Origin: a virus
Virus record (IMG/VR): IMGVR_UViG_3300047322_000449
Span: 1 to 52,606 of that record
Reading direction: 5' to 3' (one strand)
Length of the DNA stretch: 52,606 bases
Positions 29,590 through 39,043 of the stretch are shown here, one piece after another. Below the pieces are notes generated by a model. That model saw nothing but the letters and a program-made list of their open reading frames with translations. It did no database searches and was not told the origin of the DNA. Position 1 is the first letter of the stretch; every line of letters starts with the position of its first letter. The translations under genes were made by a program, and so were the position numbers.

Positions 29590-30137
29590 GGCGTGAGGTT
29601 CCCTGCCGCGTACCAGTCGTTCGCCGCACGCTTGAAGAGCGTCGCCACCGCATACTGCCCAGCAAGCTTCAGGTTGTTGTTGTAAGAACGGACGGTGACA
29701 CCGCCGGTCGCCACGATGGTCGTCTGACCAGCACCCAGCTGCACGATCGTGATGGACGTACCGATCGGGAAGTTGGTCGTGGCGTCGAGGGAGAGCGTGA
29801 TGTTGTTCGCGCTGGCCACGTTCATCTCGACGACCTTGTTGGCGTCGGAGAGCACCAGGGTGTAGCTGGCCGTCTGAGTGTTGTAGACCAGAAGCCCTGC
29901 GAGGTTCTGCCATGTGGCGCCATCGTCGTACCACATCGTGAGCGTGTCCGTGGTCCACCAGAAGCGACCACCGCCGGACTGATGCGCTGCCGCTAGGCGG
30001 GCAGCATCCGTTCCCTGGTTGTAGACAACGTCCACGTCCAGGGCGGCGATGACATTGCCAATGTGGGCAGCGATGTCGTCGCGGTCTGAGCGGTCCGGGT
30101 TGGGGTACGAAATCCCGCGTCTTGTAGAAGCTAGCAC
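29586..30137 (-). CDS. Tail fibre/tip protein
   Basis: 183 residues from GTG at 30137, chosen because GAGGAGGG lies 4-11 bases upstream; an in-frame ATG further up lies inside the preceding gene. Residues 1-60 are a helical adaptor-like region; from 60 onward short beta strands with Asn/Thr/Gly-rich turns (YTLVLSDANKVVEMNVAS, then NNITLSLDATTNF) suggest a trimeric fibre shaft or knob. It lies immediately after gpI, the usual site of tail fibre genes. Confidence 0.7.
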   Translation of the reverse strand: MLASTRRGISYPNPDRSDRDDIAAHIGNVIAALDVDVVYNQGTDAARLAAAHQSGGGRFWWTTDTLTMWYDDGATWQNLAGLLVYNTQTASYTLVLSDANKVVEMNVASANNITLSLDATTNFPIGTSITIVQLGAGQTTIVATGGVTVRSYNNNLKLAGQYAVATLFKRAANDWYAAGNLTP

Positions 30138-30153
30138 TCGCCCTCCTCTCTGA

Positions 30154-30783
30154 TCACGGGATGTCCCCGTAGGTTGTGAACGTGGTGTAGATATCGCTGT
30201 AGGCATTGTAGCCAGCGTACAGCGTTGCGTAAGTGCCGCCCGTCGGGGAACCTGCGATGATGTTCCAGAAGAGAACGAGGCCTGCTGGCTTCGCTGCCTG
30301 AAGAGCAGCGGCGGCAGCCGTGCGAATGGGTCCGACCGCAGGGCTCTCTGTGGAATACGTGTCTACCTCCAGGTGATATGGACCCGTATCCCTTTCCAGA
30401 ATCGTGATCGTCTTGGTGCCCGTGAGGTACGGTCGAATAGCAGCAGCAATAGCCGTTGGTCGGCCACGACCCCATCCGATCTTGTCTCTGATCTGCTGGC
30501 GCTGCTGCGACGGCGTGTTGCCAGGGCTAACACGAACACCGACGAACTGGCCAAGCCACGGAACTGCGTTGTCCGGGATCGCATCGAGATCGACCAGGTT
30601 GAACCAAACCGGAAGATTCTTACTTGGGGCGTGCGCCAGATAGTCCAGGTCCTGAAGGGTCTGTCCGATGGCGCCCAGGAAGATGAGGAGCGCCCATCCG
30701 GTCTGGGCCTCAGCATTCTGAAGAGGCGCCATCTGACCATACATGGCCTGCGCGAAGGAACCGGCATCAGTCGGAGCGGGCAT
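30154..30783 (-). CDS. Baseplate wedge protein, P2 gpI-like
   Basis: 209 residues. Size, position after gpJ and a conserved pattern in residues 45-120 (APSKNLPVWFNLVDLDAIPD, then VPWLGQFVGVRV and QQRQQIRDK) match the tail protein I family of contractile phages, which links the wedge to the fibres. The C-terminus is a beta-rich extension. It overlaps gpJ by one base. Confidence 0.8.
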   Translation of the reverse strand: MPAPTDAGSFAQAMYGQMAPLQNAEAQTGWALLIFLGAIGQTLQDLDYLAHAPSKNLPVWFNLVDLDAIPDNAVPWLGQFVGVRVSPGNTPSQQRQQIRDKIGWGRGRPTAIAAAIRPYLTGTKTITILERDTGPYHLEVDTYSTESPAVGPIRTAAAAALQAAKPAGLVLFWNIIAGSPTGGTYATLYAGYNAYSDIYTTFTTYGDIP

Positions 30784-32456
30784 CAGGTCGCCGTCACCGT
30801 GAGGTCTGCATCAACGGTGAACGGAACTGGTGCCACATCACCCATGGTGTAATCGGCAGCAGCCTGAGAGCCTCCGTGCGGCCCGAGGGTCAGCGTCGTG
30901 ATCTGATTGACGCCGGTAACTGCCTGGATGGCAGCGCCCAGGGCGAGACGGTTGATCGTCGGGGTGTTGTTCCACGTGATGGGGTCGTTCGGGTTGTCCG
31001 AAGTAGCAATGCCCCATGCCGCCGGGTTCAGGAACGCCTCGATGGCAAGCTTGATTCGAGCTGCGACGTCCGTTGTGCTGTATCCGACGATGGTGCTAAC
31101 CGCAACCGTAACGTCGATCTCGTGCTTGACCGGATCGGCTACGTTCACGATGAAGTTCACCTCGCGCAGTGACTGCAAGTAAGTGCTGATGGCTGTCTTC
31201 ACCGTGCCGCCAACAGGCGTACCAGTCGAGTCAAGTGCATACACAGCGACCATGCGCTGATTGCCGACGTCTACGGTGCCGCCCGGCACCCAGTCAGTTG
31301 TGTCACCACGGCGCAAAGATGCGTTGTCTACATAGTGAACCTCAGCATTTGCAGGAGTAGTAACCTGCGTCAAGATTCTGCACTTGACTGCCGTCGCTGG
31401 GGCAACAGCGGTACAGAACGCTTGCGTCCAGCCAGTAGTTGTGTCATTGACATTCGCGCCAAAAGTACCGCTAATGATCGCGTCGCCGGCATCGCGCCAC
31501 TGAATCCCTACATTGCAGACCCTCGGTGTTACCGCAGACCTGAAGGATGCGACAGCCGTGATGGTGTCTCCCGGTACAATCGTCTTGCTCGCGGCGTTGA
31601 TCATTGACATAGTCGCTGCTGATGCAGCAGTCATTTGGACAGACTTGGCCCCGTCCAAATGCTGGGCGGCAGTACTGGCGATGGTTGTGTTAGCCGAGTT
31701 CGTCCACCCCGAAGCGTCTGTTTCAGCGCTGGCCTCGTTCGCGGTGAGGAAGTTGTGGGCTGGGTTGTAGTTGTCCACGGCCACCGCTCGCTGCACACCG
31801 GCGACGTTCTGCGCGAGGATCGCGAAGTCAGCGGCCAGGATCGGCGTGGGAGAGAGCGTCTGAAGCTCGTTGCTAAGACGGCTGAGATACTCGTCGTCTG
31901 TCTCAGCGTCGACGCCACCTGTCGTACCAGCCACCTGCGTGATAGTGTTCACAAATGCCAAGGCGTCGATGAGCGCGATGCTCCCGCCAGGACTGCCGAT
32001 CGCGGAGGCAGCCGCACCTGCGGTGACAGCGCTGAGTGTGACGCCGCCGGCAGCAGTCGTGTTGCTTCCTCCTGGCACGATGACGTCGTATAGCACCTGG
32101 AAGGGCACGACGTTGCCGCTGGCGTCCGTGATGCTGACCTGTGTACCGGCAGGGATGGTATGCCCCACCGAGTCAACGAGGAGCCAGGTTGACGTACACG
32201 TGGCGCTCACGGCATCGATCGGTGTGATACCGAACAGCTTGGCGCCCAGATAGCGGAACACGCTCTTGGGCACTTCGGTGGCTAGCGTCTGGATGTCAGC
32301 GGCCTCATTGCCGAATGCTTCGATGAGCCAGACGTCCAGGTTGCCCTCGGCAGGCTGCCAGCCGGGGACCTTTGCCTGTAGGTAGCTGAACGCACGCTGC
32401 ATCAGATCGCGAGCATCGGCTGTGATCGGGAAGCTGATGTAGCCGGTGTTAGACAT
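30783..32456 (-). CDS. Baseplate wedge protein, P2 gpJ-like, with inserted beta domain
   Basis: 557 residues. Residues 1-230 follow the gpJ plan (WLIEAFGNEAADIQTLATEV, then TDDEYLSRL), and 388-557 resume it (GTPVGGTVKTAISTYLQSLR). Between them, about 234-388, an extra domain reads like a carbohydrate-binding jelly-roll (ASGWTNSANTT, paired strands with Cys residues, ending VHYVDNASLRRG). The insertion splits the conserved fold and would project from the baseplate. Overlaps the gene upstream by 8 bases. Confidence 0.82.
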   Translation of the reverse strand: MSNTGYISFPITADARDLMQRAFSYLQAKVPGWQPAEGNLDVWLIEAFGNEAADIQTLATEVPKSVFRYLGAKLFGITPIDAVSATCTSTWLLVDSVGHTIPAGTQVSITDASGNVVPFQVLYDVIVPGGSNTTAAGGVTLSAVTAGAAASAIGSPGGSIALIDALAFVNTITQVAGTTGGVDAETDDEYLSRLSNELQTLSPTPILAADFAILAQNVAGVQRAVAVDNYNPAHNFLTANEASAETDASGWTNSANTTIASTAAQHLDGAKSVQMTAASAATMSMINAASKTIVPGDTITAVASFRSAVTPRVCNVGIQWRDAGDAIISGTFGANVNDTTTGWTQAFCTAVAPATAVKCRILTQVTTPANAEVHYVDNASLRRGDTTDWVPGGTVDVGNQRMVAVYALDSTGTPVGGTVKTAISTYLQSLREVNFIVNVADPVKHEIDVTVAVSTIVGYSTTDVAARIKLAIEAFLNPAAWGIATSDNPNDPITWNNTPTINRLALGAAIQAVTGVNQITTLTLGPHGGSQAAADYTMGDVAPVPFTVDADLTVTAT

Positions 32457-33285
32457 TTGATACCTCCGCGGTGATGTTCACGACCATCTGATCAACAACG
32501 TCGGGCAAACTACGCAACACGGTATTCGCCCTGGGCTCGTTCTGCTCTATCTCCTGGCGCATTTGCTCCGTGCTTAGCGGCCTCACGGAGAAGGTTGGAT
32601 CGGTGATCCCGAACAGGGGGACGTACATGCGACTGCCCGCCTGGGTACGGACGATTGCCTCGACGCAGTTTGTCACGTCTTCGCCGCTATCCTGCTGTGA
32701 CACTGCCGCAGAGAGCAGGCCGGGAATGGTTACCGGAGATCCGATCGTGTCAATGTAGTCAGTCGCGACCGAACCCGTCTCGATCTGAACGGCATCAACG
32801 CCGAAGAAGTCTCCAGTTGCTGCGACGCCCTCAAGACCGATGAACAGCGCCAGAGCATTCGTGTTTACGGCTGTCCAAGAACAGGCGATTCGCTGCCAGC
32901 TTCCCGTCAGGACGATGGTGCTGAAGACAGTTGGTGTGACTCCGTCCCACGGACGAAGCGTGAGAGTCTTGCCAACCGTCTGTCCTGTCTCCGCTTTCAC
33001 ATAAGCCGAGGCTGTGTACGCCTGGCCGAGGACTTGGGCTGCGAAAACGTTGGGAGAGGTGATGATGCGAAGATAGTTACTGGGCGGAGAGCCTGGCGAC
33101 GAAACCTGGGCTGATGCGATGCCAAAGTTATGTTCTGACGTAACACGCGTGAGTGTGTTTGGCGCACCGTCGATTACCCAGCCGGTGAGGTCGACCTCGA
33201 AGCCTCCATTGAGAATGAAGTTCGTGCGCTGCTGCTTGCCGACAAACCGGAAGGGAAGGTCAAAGTGTGGGATGGTCGCTGTCAT
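32449..33285 (-). CDS. Baseplate wedge protein, gp25/gpW-like, with inserted carbohydrate-binding-like domain
   Basis: 278 residues. The first 18 residues (HFDLPFRF) are the start of the gp25 fold, which resumes at about 193 with VSQQDSGEDVTNCVEAI and VPLFGITDPTF. A domain of about 168 residues interrupts it (19-186): NFILNGGFEVDLTGW, then strands ending in FFGVDAVQIETGS, the typical end pattern of a CBM_4_9-type jelly-roll. The wedge protein would therefore display a sugar-binding-like domain. The gene overlaps both neighbours by a few bases. Confidence 0.82.
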   Translation of the reverse strand: MTATIPHFDLPFRFVGKQQRTNFILNGGFEVDLTGWVIDGAPNTLTRVTSEHNFGIASAQVSSPGSPPSNYLRIITSPNVFAAQVLGQAYTASAYVKAETGQTVGKTLTLRPWDGVTPTVFSTIVLTGSWQRIACSWTAVNTNALALFIGLEGVAATGDFFGVDAVQIETGSVATDYIDTIGSPVTIPGLLSAAVSQQDSGEDVTNCVEAIVRTQAGSRMYVPLFGITDPTFSVRPLSTEQMRQEIEQNEPRANTVLRSLPDVVDQMVVNITAEVSNV

Positions 33286-34262
33286 ACATACCTCGCTGTC
33301 AGGATCGGGGTCGTATAGTTGGCAGCATCAACGACTAGGTTTGTGCCACCGCTCCAGAGAACCTGGTATGTGTGATTTCCTGCTGACGGCGTGACCAGAG
33401 TGCGCAATGGAACTTCTACGATATTTGCGGCTCCCCCTCCTACCACGTAGAAGTAGTGTACATTCGTGATCGGAGAGCCGCTCTCTCCCCACCATAGCTG
33501 GCCCGTCTGCGCTGCCCCAGTGGAAGCTAGTCCGAGGGTCGCAAAAAGCTCTACCTGCTGACCGTTGTATGCAGCAGACGGCAAAGCACCAAGAACTTGG
33601 GGTCCGCTTCCACTGTAGGTGATTGTCCCGGTCAGCTGAGCTGATGCAATCAGACGAGGGAGCAGATCTGCACGAACCCACGAGGTCCACGCAAGAGCGG
33701 AGTTACGACTTCTGACGAACTGCTGGTTAGAGAAGTAGTCCCAGAGATTCTGTTTGATGTTTCCGCCGTACACGCTCGTTACGATTACGTGCCCGACTTG
33801 GTTTGCAGTCGTGGGTGTATTCGCCGTGGTGTTGGTGAATGCATACCAGCCCGAGGAGGTTGCGTTGTTGAGATCGTTGCCGGGAGGACTTCCAACATCA
33901 GCCTGGAGGTTGGAGGGCAGATCGGATTGCTGGATAAATGACCAAACAGCAGCGCCACCCACCGCCTTGATCCATTTACCCTCCGGGAAGACTGTTTGAT
34001 TCCACCAAGTGGTAACCCAGGGCGCACGACGATTATCGAACGAGACTATACAAGGATCTCCAATCACAGGTATCTCAACGATGTTGCGCGGCTGCCAGTA
34101 ACAGGGACCCCACTTGTGATCTAGGCTGATATCAGGGATGATGACGCTTACTCGGTCTGAGAGATTCGCTGGTGTACTCGCAATGATACCAGCCCAAGTG
34201 CCCTGAAGAACACCCTTACCATGCCTCTGCGCGTCGGGAATGAGGTCACTCAGAGTTGCCAT
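33282..34262 (-). CDS. Baseplate spike/central puncturing protein
   Basis: 326 residues from ATG at 34262, which overlaps the upstream stop by 13 bases; an in-frame ATG at 34298 lies further into the upstream gene. The N-terminus (QGTWAGIIASTPANLSDRVSV, then VIGDPCIVSFDNRRAPWVTTW) fits the OB-fold collar of gpV/gp5-type spikes. The remainder is beta-rich with Ser/Gly/Asn turns and probably forms a receptor-facing or carbohydrate-binding C-terminus. Position between hub and gp25 matches. Confidence 0.72.
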   Translation of the reverse strand: MATLSDLIPDAQRHGKGVLQGTWAGIIASTPANLSDRVSVIIPDISLDHKWGPCYWQPRNIVEIPVIGDPCIVSFDNRRAPWVTTWWNQTVFPEGKWIKAVGGAAVWSFIQQSDLPSNLQADVGSPPGNDLNNATSSGWYAFTNTTANTPTTANQVGHVIVTSVYGGNIKQNLWDYFSNQQFVRSRNSALAWTSWVRADLLPRLIASAQLTGTITYSGSGPQVLGALPSAAYNGQQVELFATLGLASTGAAQTGQLWWGESGSPITNVHYFYVVGGGAANIVEVPLRTLVTPSAGNHTYQVLWSGGTNLVVDAANYTTPILTARYV

Positions 34263-36256
34263 AGCCTCGCACCACCGAGATATGTCGGGTTGGTCCATCC
34301 CGTGAAGCCATTGTCGATCCTGACATTAGCCCCGGTGTGTGGAGCATCGATCATCTGGCCAGCCCCGATATAGATGCCGACGTGGTCGATGTGCTGAAGG
34401 TCGTCTCCGAAGAACACCAGGTCACCAGGCAGAAGTATAGCGGGTGGGAGGATGGGTGCTCCAGCGTCGTACTGGTCCTGGGCGACACGAGGGATACTGA
34501 TTCCTGCGGCGCTGTATGCAGCCTGCGCAAGACCAGAGCAGTCAAAGGCAACTCCGGGCACCTCTGCTCCCCAGCGGTACGGAACGCCAAGTTGCTGACG
34601 GACGTAGTTGACGATCTTCGTCTGCACAGGACCGGACGTCTCGCCCTGCCCTAGTGCGGCAGCGGGGAAGGCAGGCGTCGGGTCTATGGCATTTGCTGTG
34701 CCGCTTAGAACCTTAGAGGTAGAGTTGGAAGATGGCTCCGGGAGAACCGGCTGAGGCTTGATGGCCGTGATCGTAGCGATGTGATCGAATAGGCTACGCT
34801 CGATGGTATCAACGAGCCACTTACCGTCGGCGATCGTTCCCATGTCCTTCACGGTGATGGTGCTGCCCGGTGGGGCGCTCCACCTAGTCAGGTGCGCTGT
34901 GATGTTCAGCGTCGCTCTTCTCTTTCCTTCATCAAAGTCGTAGTCGATCGTGTCAATGCCATCCGAGTCCTCGCTAATCACCATGAAAGGCTTGCTGAGG
35001 AACAGGTCCTCGTCGCTGATGAAGTAGATGACACCGTTGACGCAGAATGCACGCCAGTTCACTTCTTGGGCAAGCCTCTGGATGCAGGCCCAGCTGTTCT
35101 CCTTCGTAAGCAGCGTCTCTCCTGCCGAATCAGTAGCGAGGGTTCCACGTGTGAAGAAGAATGCTGACAGGCTCGCATCCTTGATAGCGGGAGCAAGCAA
35201 CATGTTCTTGGCCGCCGTGTTTGCTGATGCAGCCGCACCGCTCGGACTGAGCTTGACGCCATAGGCATTCACGATCTCAGTAGCCTCAGACTGGAACGGA
35301 CCATAGGCAGAGGGTGTACCGCTATGCTGCACGCTCTGGCACAGATCATTCAGGTCCAGGTTCGGGAACTGTTTGTCTACCGTCATAGCCCGCTGGAAAT
35401 ACGCAGCAGCGTCGGTCGCTACGTTGCGTGTCGCAGGCCACCCCTGGCTCGCTCTCTGCTGGAACACACCTACACTGTCCAGGTCACCGCCCGGCAAGTT
35501 GATGATGTTGCTCTCATCGATAGCCGTCATGATGGAGCTAGTGATCACCTTGTAGTTGGCACCCATGGCCAGACCCACGGAGATGATTGTGTCTGCGTTA
35601 GTCAGTTGCTCACTCGTCGCCGTAGCACCACGAACCGTCAGACCAGGGAGTGCAGCGAGACCGTCAGCTCTCGCTGTGATCGCGAGGTTCGTCGTCGCCT
35701 TGTCCTGCTTCACGTTCACAAGAGGTGTTCCAGATGCAGTCACGAGAGCCTGGTTCGGCTGAACATCGCTGACCTTCTGCACCTTCTTGAGCTCTGGGAT
35801 GACCCAGTCCAGCGGTAGCTCCTTCACCTCGCGAATCATGCGCAGCACAAACTCGGCACGAGTGATCTTGCCACGATCCGCCTGAATGAATGTGTCGTAG
35901 TAACGTAGGGCATTGATCTCCCTGTCTTCAAACACGAGCGTGAGCTGACGACCACCCTTCTTCACCGCCACGAGGGTGAAGTAGAGACCGTCTACCTGAA
36001 CATCAACCTTGCGACCCAGGCGACCGCTCTTCTGAATCGTACGGTCAAGATCATCCTCTACGGCAACAGTCAACGTGCTCGCTCCCTCGATCGTTCTCGA
36101 GATCGTAGCAGAGCTGATCACGTTGGACAGGCTGATCCCCGCCTTGTTGCGCATCTCAAGTTGGAAGCCCTGGAGATCAACGTCTGCGTTGATTCCCTCC
36201 AGCTGATAGTTCGGCTTCAGCTGAGACTGCGAGAGGGTGTCTACTGCTGATGTCAT
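34250..36256 (-). CDS. Tail hub with muramidase-like and NlpC/P60 domains
   Basis: 668 residues. Residues 20-160 form the first hub domain. Residues 223-333 are a lysozyme-like domain of a type common in Actinobacteria: TAIDESN with Glu248, LDSVGVFQQRASQGW, and LCQSVQHSGTPSAY. Hub sequence resumes at about 365-500 (WRAFCVNGVIYFISDEDLFL, then VKDMGTIADGKWLVD). A linker leads to an NlpC/P60 peptidase at 543-668 with Cys573 in FDCSG, His625 in HVGIYIG and His640. One polypeptide could thus cut both glycan strands and peptide stems during DNA entry. Confidence 0.87.
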   Translation of the reverse strand: MTSAVDTLSQSQLKPNYQLEGINADVDLQGFQLEMRNKAGISLSNVISSATISRTIEGASTLTVAVEDDLDRTIQKSGRLGRKVDVQVDGLYFTLVAVKKGGRQLTLVFEDREINALRYYDTFIQADRGKITRAEFVLRMIREVKELPLDWVIPELKKVQKVSDVQPNQALVTASGTPLVNVKQDKATTNLAITARADGLAALPGLTVRGATATSEQLTNADTIISVGLAMGANYKVITSSIMTAIDESNIINLPGGDLDSVGVFQQRASQGWPATRNVATDAAAYFQRAMTVDKQFPNLDLNDLCQSVQHSGTPSAYGPFQSEATEIVNAYGVKLSPSGAAASANTAAKNMLLAPAIKDASLSAFFFTRGTLATDSAGETLLTKENSWACIQRLAQEVNWRAFCVNGVIYFISDEDLFLSKPFMVISEDSDGIDTIDYDFDEGKRRATLNITAHLTRWSAPPGSTITVKDMGTIADGKWLVDTIERSLFDHIATITAIKPQPVLPEPSSNSTSKVLSGTANAIDPTPAFPAAALGQGETSGPVQTKIVNYVRQQLGVPYRWGAEVPGVAFDCSGLAQAAYSAAGISIPRVAQDQYDAGAPILPPAILLPGDLVFFGDDLQHIDHVGIYIGAGQMIDAPHTGANVRIDNGFTGWTNPTYLGGARLWQL

Positions 36257-36927
36257 TTGCTGTTAGCCGGTGGGACGACGAAGGTGACACCGTTCGCGAT
36301 GCCTAGACGTTGGTCGATCGGCAGCCAAGGATTGGCCTCAAGGATCTTGGTGTACAGACCGGGATCACCGTACTCCTTCTGCGCCTCCTGCTTTGCAGTG
36401 AGACCTGAGCCTGTTTTGATCTTGGTGCCAACGGGACCGGCACCAGCCGCAATGGCAGGAGTAGGCTGCGTGATGATGACCTCCTCGTCCACGTACTCCA
36501 GGAGGCTGATGACAACGCTCTGCCTCAGCCGGACAAGGCTAGCGCCTTTACGCACCCATGTGACATTCTGGTTGTCCCACTTCATGTTCTCGATGACCCA
36601 CCAGTGCACGTGCGGCAGTGGCGTGGCTCCTACGACCAGCAACGTGGGCGGCTGCTTCAGATGCCCTACAGGCTCGGCCATCTTCACCAGGGCCGTGATG
36701 TGCTCCTCCTGGCTGACGTTGCCTCGGATGCCCTCGAAGATGACGGGTAGGTCCATGCGGTACGGGTCGCGACCGGCGAAGCGCGTGAGGCTTGTACGCT
36801 TCGGCCTCTGAATCACGTCCCACCCTCCATGCCCACCTGTGATCACGGCATTCTCTGCGTCCAGAAGAACTTGGATCTTGTGCCCTGCGGAGGAACTGAT
36901 AGTGACGTAATGATCTGGGTTTGTCAT
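36253..36927 (-). CDS. LysM-containing tail protein
   Basis: 224 residues. Residues 1-160 follow the plan of the hub-adjacent proteins found between tape measure and hub in contractile tails. Residues 170-222 form a LysM-like module (TAKQEAQKEYGDPGLYTKIL, later PWLPIDQRLGIANGVTFVVP), which normally binds peptidoglycan. It probably connects the tape measure to the hub. It overlaps both neighbours by 4 bases. Confidence 0.8.
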   Translation of the reverse strand: MTNPDHYVTISSSAGHKIQVLLDAENAVITGGHGGWDVIQRPKRTSLTRFAGRDPYRMDLPVIFEGIRGNVSQEEHITALVKMAEPVGHLKQPPTLLVVGATPLPHVHWWVIENMKWDNQNVTWVRKGASLVRLRQSVVISLLEYVDEEVIITQPTPAIAAGAGPVGTKIKTGSGLTAKQEAQKEYGDPGLYTKILEANPWLPIDQRLGIANGVTFVVPPANSK

Positions 36928-39035
36928 TGCCTCGCCTCTATGTCGGTAATGACCTGAGCCATCGCTAGACCGACCTGTCTGCTATCAAACACGATCGGCT
37001 GTGGCATCACCTTCACGTTCACGTTGAATCCCGATCCGACACCCGTCACGCTGCTCGGGGTGACCGAGGCTCCGGACGGCAGATTGAGCAACTCTGGCCC
37101 TCTCTCGCCTACCCAGGACAGGCCGCCACGACTGACAAGACCGCCACCAGCGAGGCCAGGGATCCCGAACACGCCACCAGCAAAACGTAGCGCACTCTCT
37201 GCTGTGCCCGTCCATCCTCCGCCACCGCCCTTTTTGCTTCCTGGCAGACCTGGCAAACCGAGATGTCCAAGGAACGCACCGGGCAGTCCTGTGAACGCTC
37301 CGATCAGGCTATGACCAGAGAACCAGTTGTACACAGACTTGGCGACCCTGAGAATGGCGTTCAGGAATCTGGTGATCATCACCGCTGCCAACCCGAACGG
37401 GCCGAAGAGGATCGGCGCTAGTAGCTGCCAATGCGTCTTGGCCCAGTTCAACGTGTCATCTACCAGGTGACGGAACGCAGCCCACCGAGTGTACAGGAGA
37501 TAGAACCCCGTTGCGGCTAGCGCGATCCATCCCAGGATTGGGATTGCAACATCCAAGGTGAGCCAGGCAGCAGCGAACCCGTCAACAGCGATGGTGGCTG
37601 CTGCGGTCGCCGTAGCGAAAAGTCCCATGGCGGCTTCCCAGATCCCAGTCAGGATGATCTGCCCCTTCATGGCGGCGGCGGCGATGAGTATGGCGGCGGT
37701 GGCTCGGTACTCGGCCAGAGCCAGGGCGATGCTAGCGAATGCTGCGCTCTCGGTAACAAGAGTATATGCTGTCGTAGCGACACTGGCCACTAGCATCACA
37801 GCTGCCTTGATCCGCATGGCGATGGTATGAATACCTTCGGCGATCGCGACAGCATACAGGCGAGACTTGTACAAAAGGAGTAGGGTCAGGTAGACGCCCA
37901 GGATGATACCGAGCGCTCTGAACTGCCACTTCAGACCGTCACCACCGATCATGAAGATACGAAGAGGGAACAGGATCGCGACGATTGCATACTTCAGGGC
38001 GAGCAGCGTCAATCCGACGCCCTGCATGACACCCTGTAGCAAGTAGAAGAAGTTGAGCACAATGCCTGTGTTCGGGGAGATCGCCTGATTGACCCCTTTG
38101 AAGAAGTCCTCCATCGTAAGGGTCTTGCCCCTCTTGACATAGCCCTTGTAGATGTAGTCGTCTACCTTCTTGAAGAATCCCTGGAGACCGAAGAACGTAC
38201 CGGCCGATCCTGAGGCGCTGGCCTGGCTGAGAAGGTCCTTGAATGTTGTGTATGTTCCGTGAAGGGTCTTGGTGGCCTGGTTGAACGCAGCATCCCTGAA
38301 CCCTGGCGCAGTCGCGGTGAACTTGTTGAGTGCCTCCAGCGTCTGAAGGACCGGGATGTTTGCGGCACCGATACGGTGCAGCTGGTCTCCTGTCACCCCT
38401 AGCTCTTTGTTGAGTACCGGAATGATCGGAATACCGTCTCTCGCCAGCTGGTTGACGGCATAACCAGTCAGCCTGCCAGAGTAAGCCATGTGCTGAAGAG
38501 CCAACGATGCGCGCTGAAGTGTGGACGGCGTCAGCTTACCGGCGTAGGACAGAGAGTCAACGATGCTCTTCACTGTCTTGTTCGCAAGGTCGAGAGGATT
38601 GTTCACTCCCGGCGCATACTTCAGCGCTGCGTAGAGCTGACGGAACGCGACGGTGACGTCCTTGAACTGGAAAGGTGTGAACGCTGAGTATCGGTACAGG
38701 TACTGAAGCTCTGTGTTCAACGCCTGAGTGCTCTTGAAGACCGGATGAAGTGCGACGTATGCCTGCTGAAGAGCAGACTGGTAGTTGAAGCCGAGCTTGA
38801 GAACGGCAGCCCCTGCCGCGAGTAGGGCCAGGGTGCCAGCGTATGTCACGCGACGAGCGGTGAAGAGAGCCTGCGTGTACAGGTTCGAGCGACGGGTGGC
38901 ATTGTCCATGCCCTTCGCGCTGAATCCGGCAGCGACTCCTAGCTCCTTCAGAGACGCAGCCTCGGCTTGCGCTCCCGCTACGAACTCTTGCCACCCTAGT
39001 AGGATGGACTCGATAATGACTGGCTCAGATGGCAC
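36924..39035 (-). CDS. Tape measure protein
   Basis: 703 residues with GTG start behind GGAGTCAGG; it begins 8 bases after the end of the frameshifted chaperone frame. It is long, helical and Ala-rich, with several hydrophobic segments in the middle (such as VTYAGTLALLAAGAAVLKLGF and ALGIILGVYLTLLLLY), and ends in Gly-rich sequence. If 1 residue spans about 0.15 nm, the tail would be near 105 nm. No hydrolase motif is seen inside it. Confidence 0.9.
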   Translation of the reverse strand: MPSEPVIIESILLGWQEFVAGAQAEAASLKELGVAAGFSAKGMDNATRRSNLYTQALFTARRVTYAGTLALLAAGAAVLKLGFNYQSALQQAYVALHPVFKSTQALNTELQYLYRYSAFTPFQFKDVTVAFRQLYAALKYAPGVNNPLDLANKTVKSIVDSLSYAGKLTPSTLQRASLALQHMAYSGRLTGYAVNQLARDGIPIIPVLNKELGVTGDQLHRIGAANIPVLQTLEALNKFTATAPGFRDAAFNQATKTLHGTYTTFKDLLSQASASGSAGTFFGLQGFFKKVDDYIYKGYVKRGKTLTMEDFFKGVNQAISPNTGIVLNFFYLLQGVMQGVGLTLLALKYAIVAILFPLRIFMIGGDGLKWQFRALGIILGVYLTLLLLYKSRLYAVAIAEGIHTIAMRIKAAVMLVASVATTAYTLVTESAAFASIALALAEYRATAAILIAAAAMKGQIILTGIWEAAMGLFATATAAATIAVDGFAAAWLTLDVAIPILGWIALAATGFYLLYTRWAAFRHLVDDTLNWAKTHWQLLAPILFGPFGLAAVMITRFLNAILRVAKSVYNWFSGHSLIGAFTGLPGAFLGHLGLPGLPGSKKGGGGGWTGTAESALRFAGGVFGIPGLAGGGLVSRGGLSWVGERGPELLNLPSGASVTPSSVTGVGSGFNVNVKVMPQPIVFDSRQVGLAMAQVITDIEARQ

Positions 39036-39043
39036 CCTGACTC

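Noticed and set aside
29590-29958. N-terminal extension of the Ig-like fibre gene
   Set aside because: It would overlap the preceding fibre gene in another frame; the ATGA overlap at 29589 gives the natural start.
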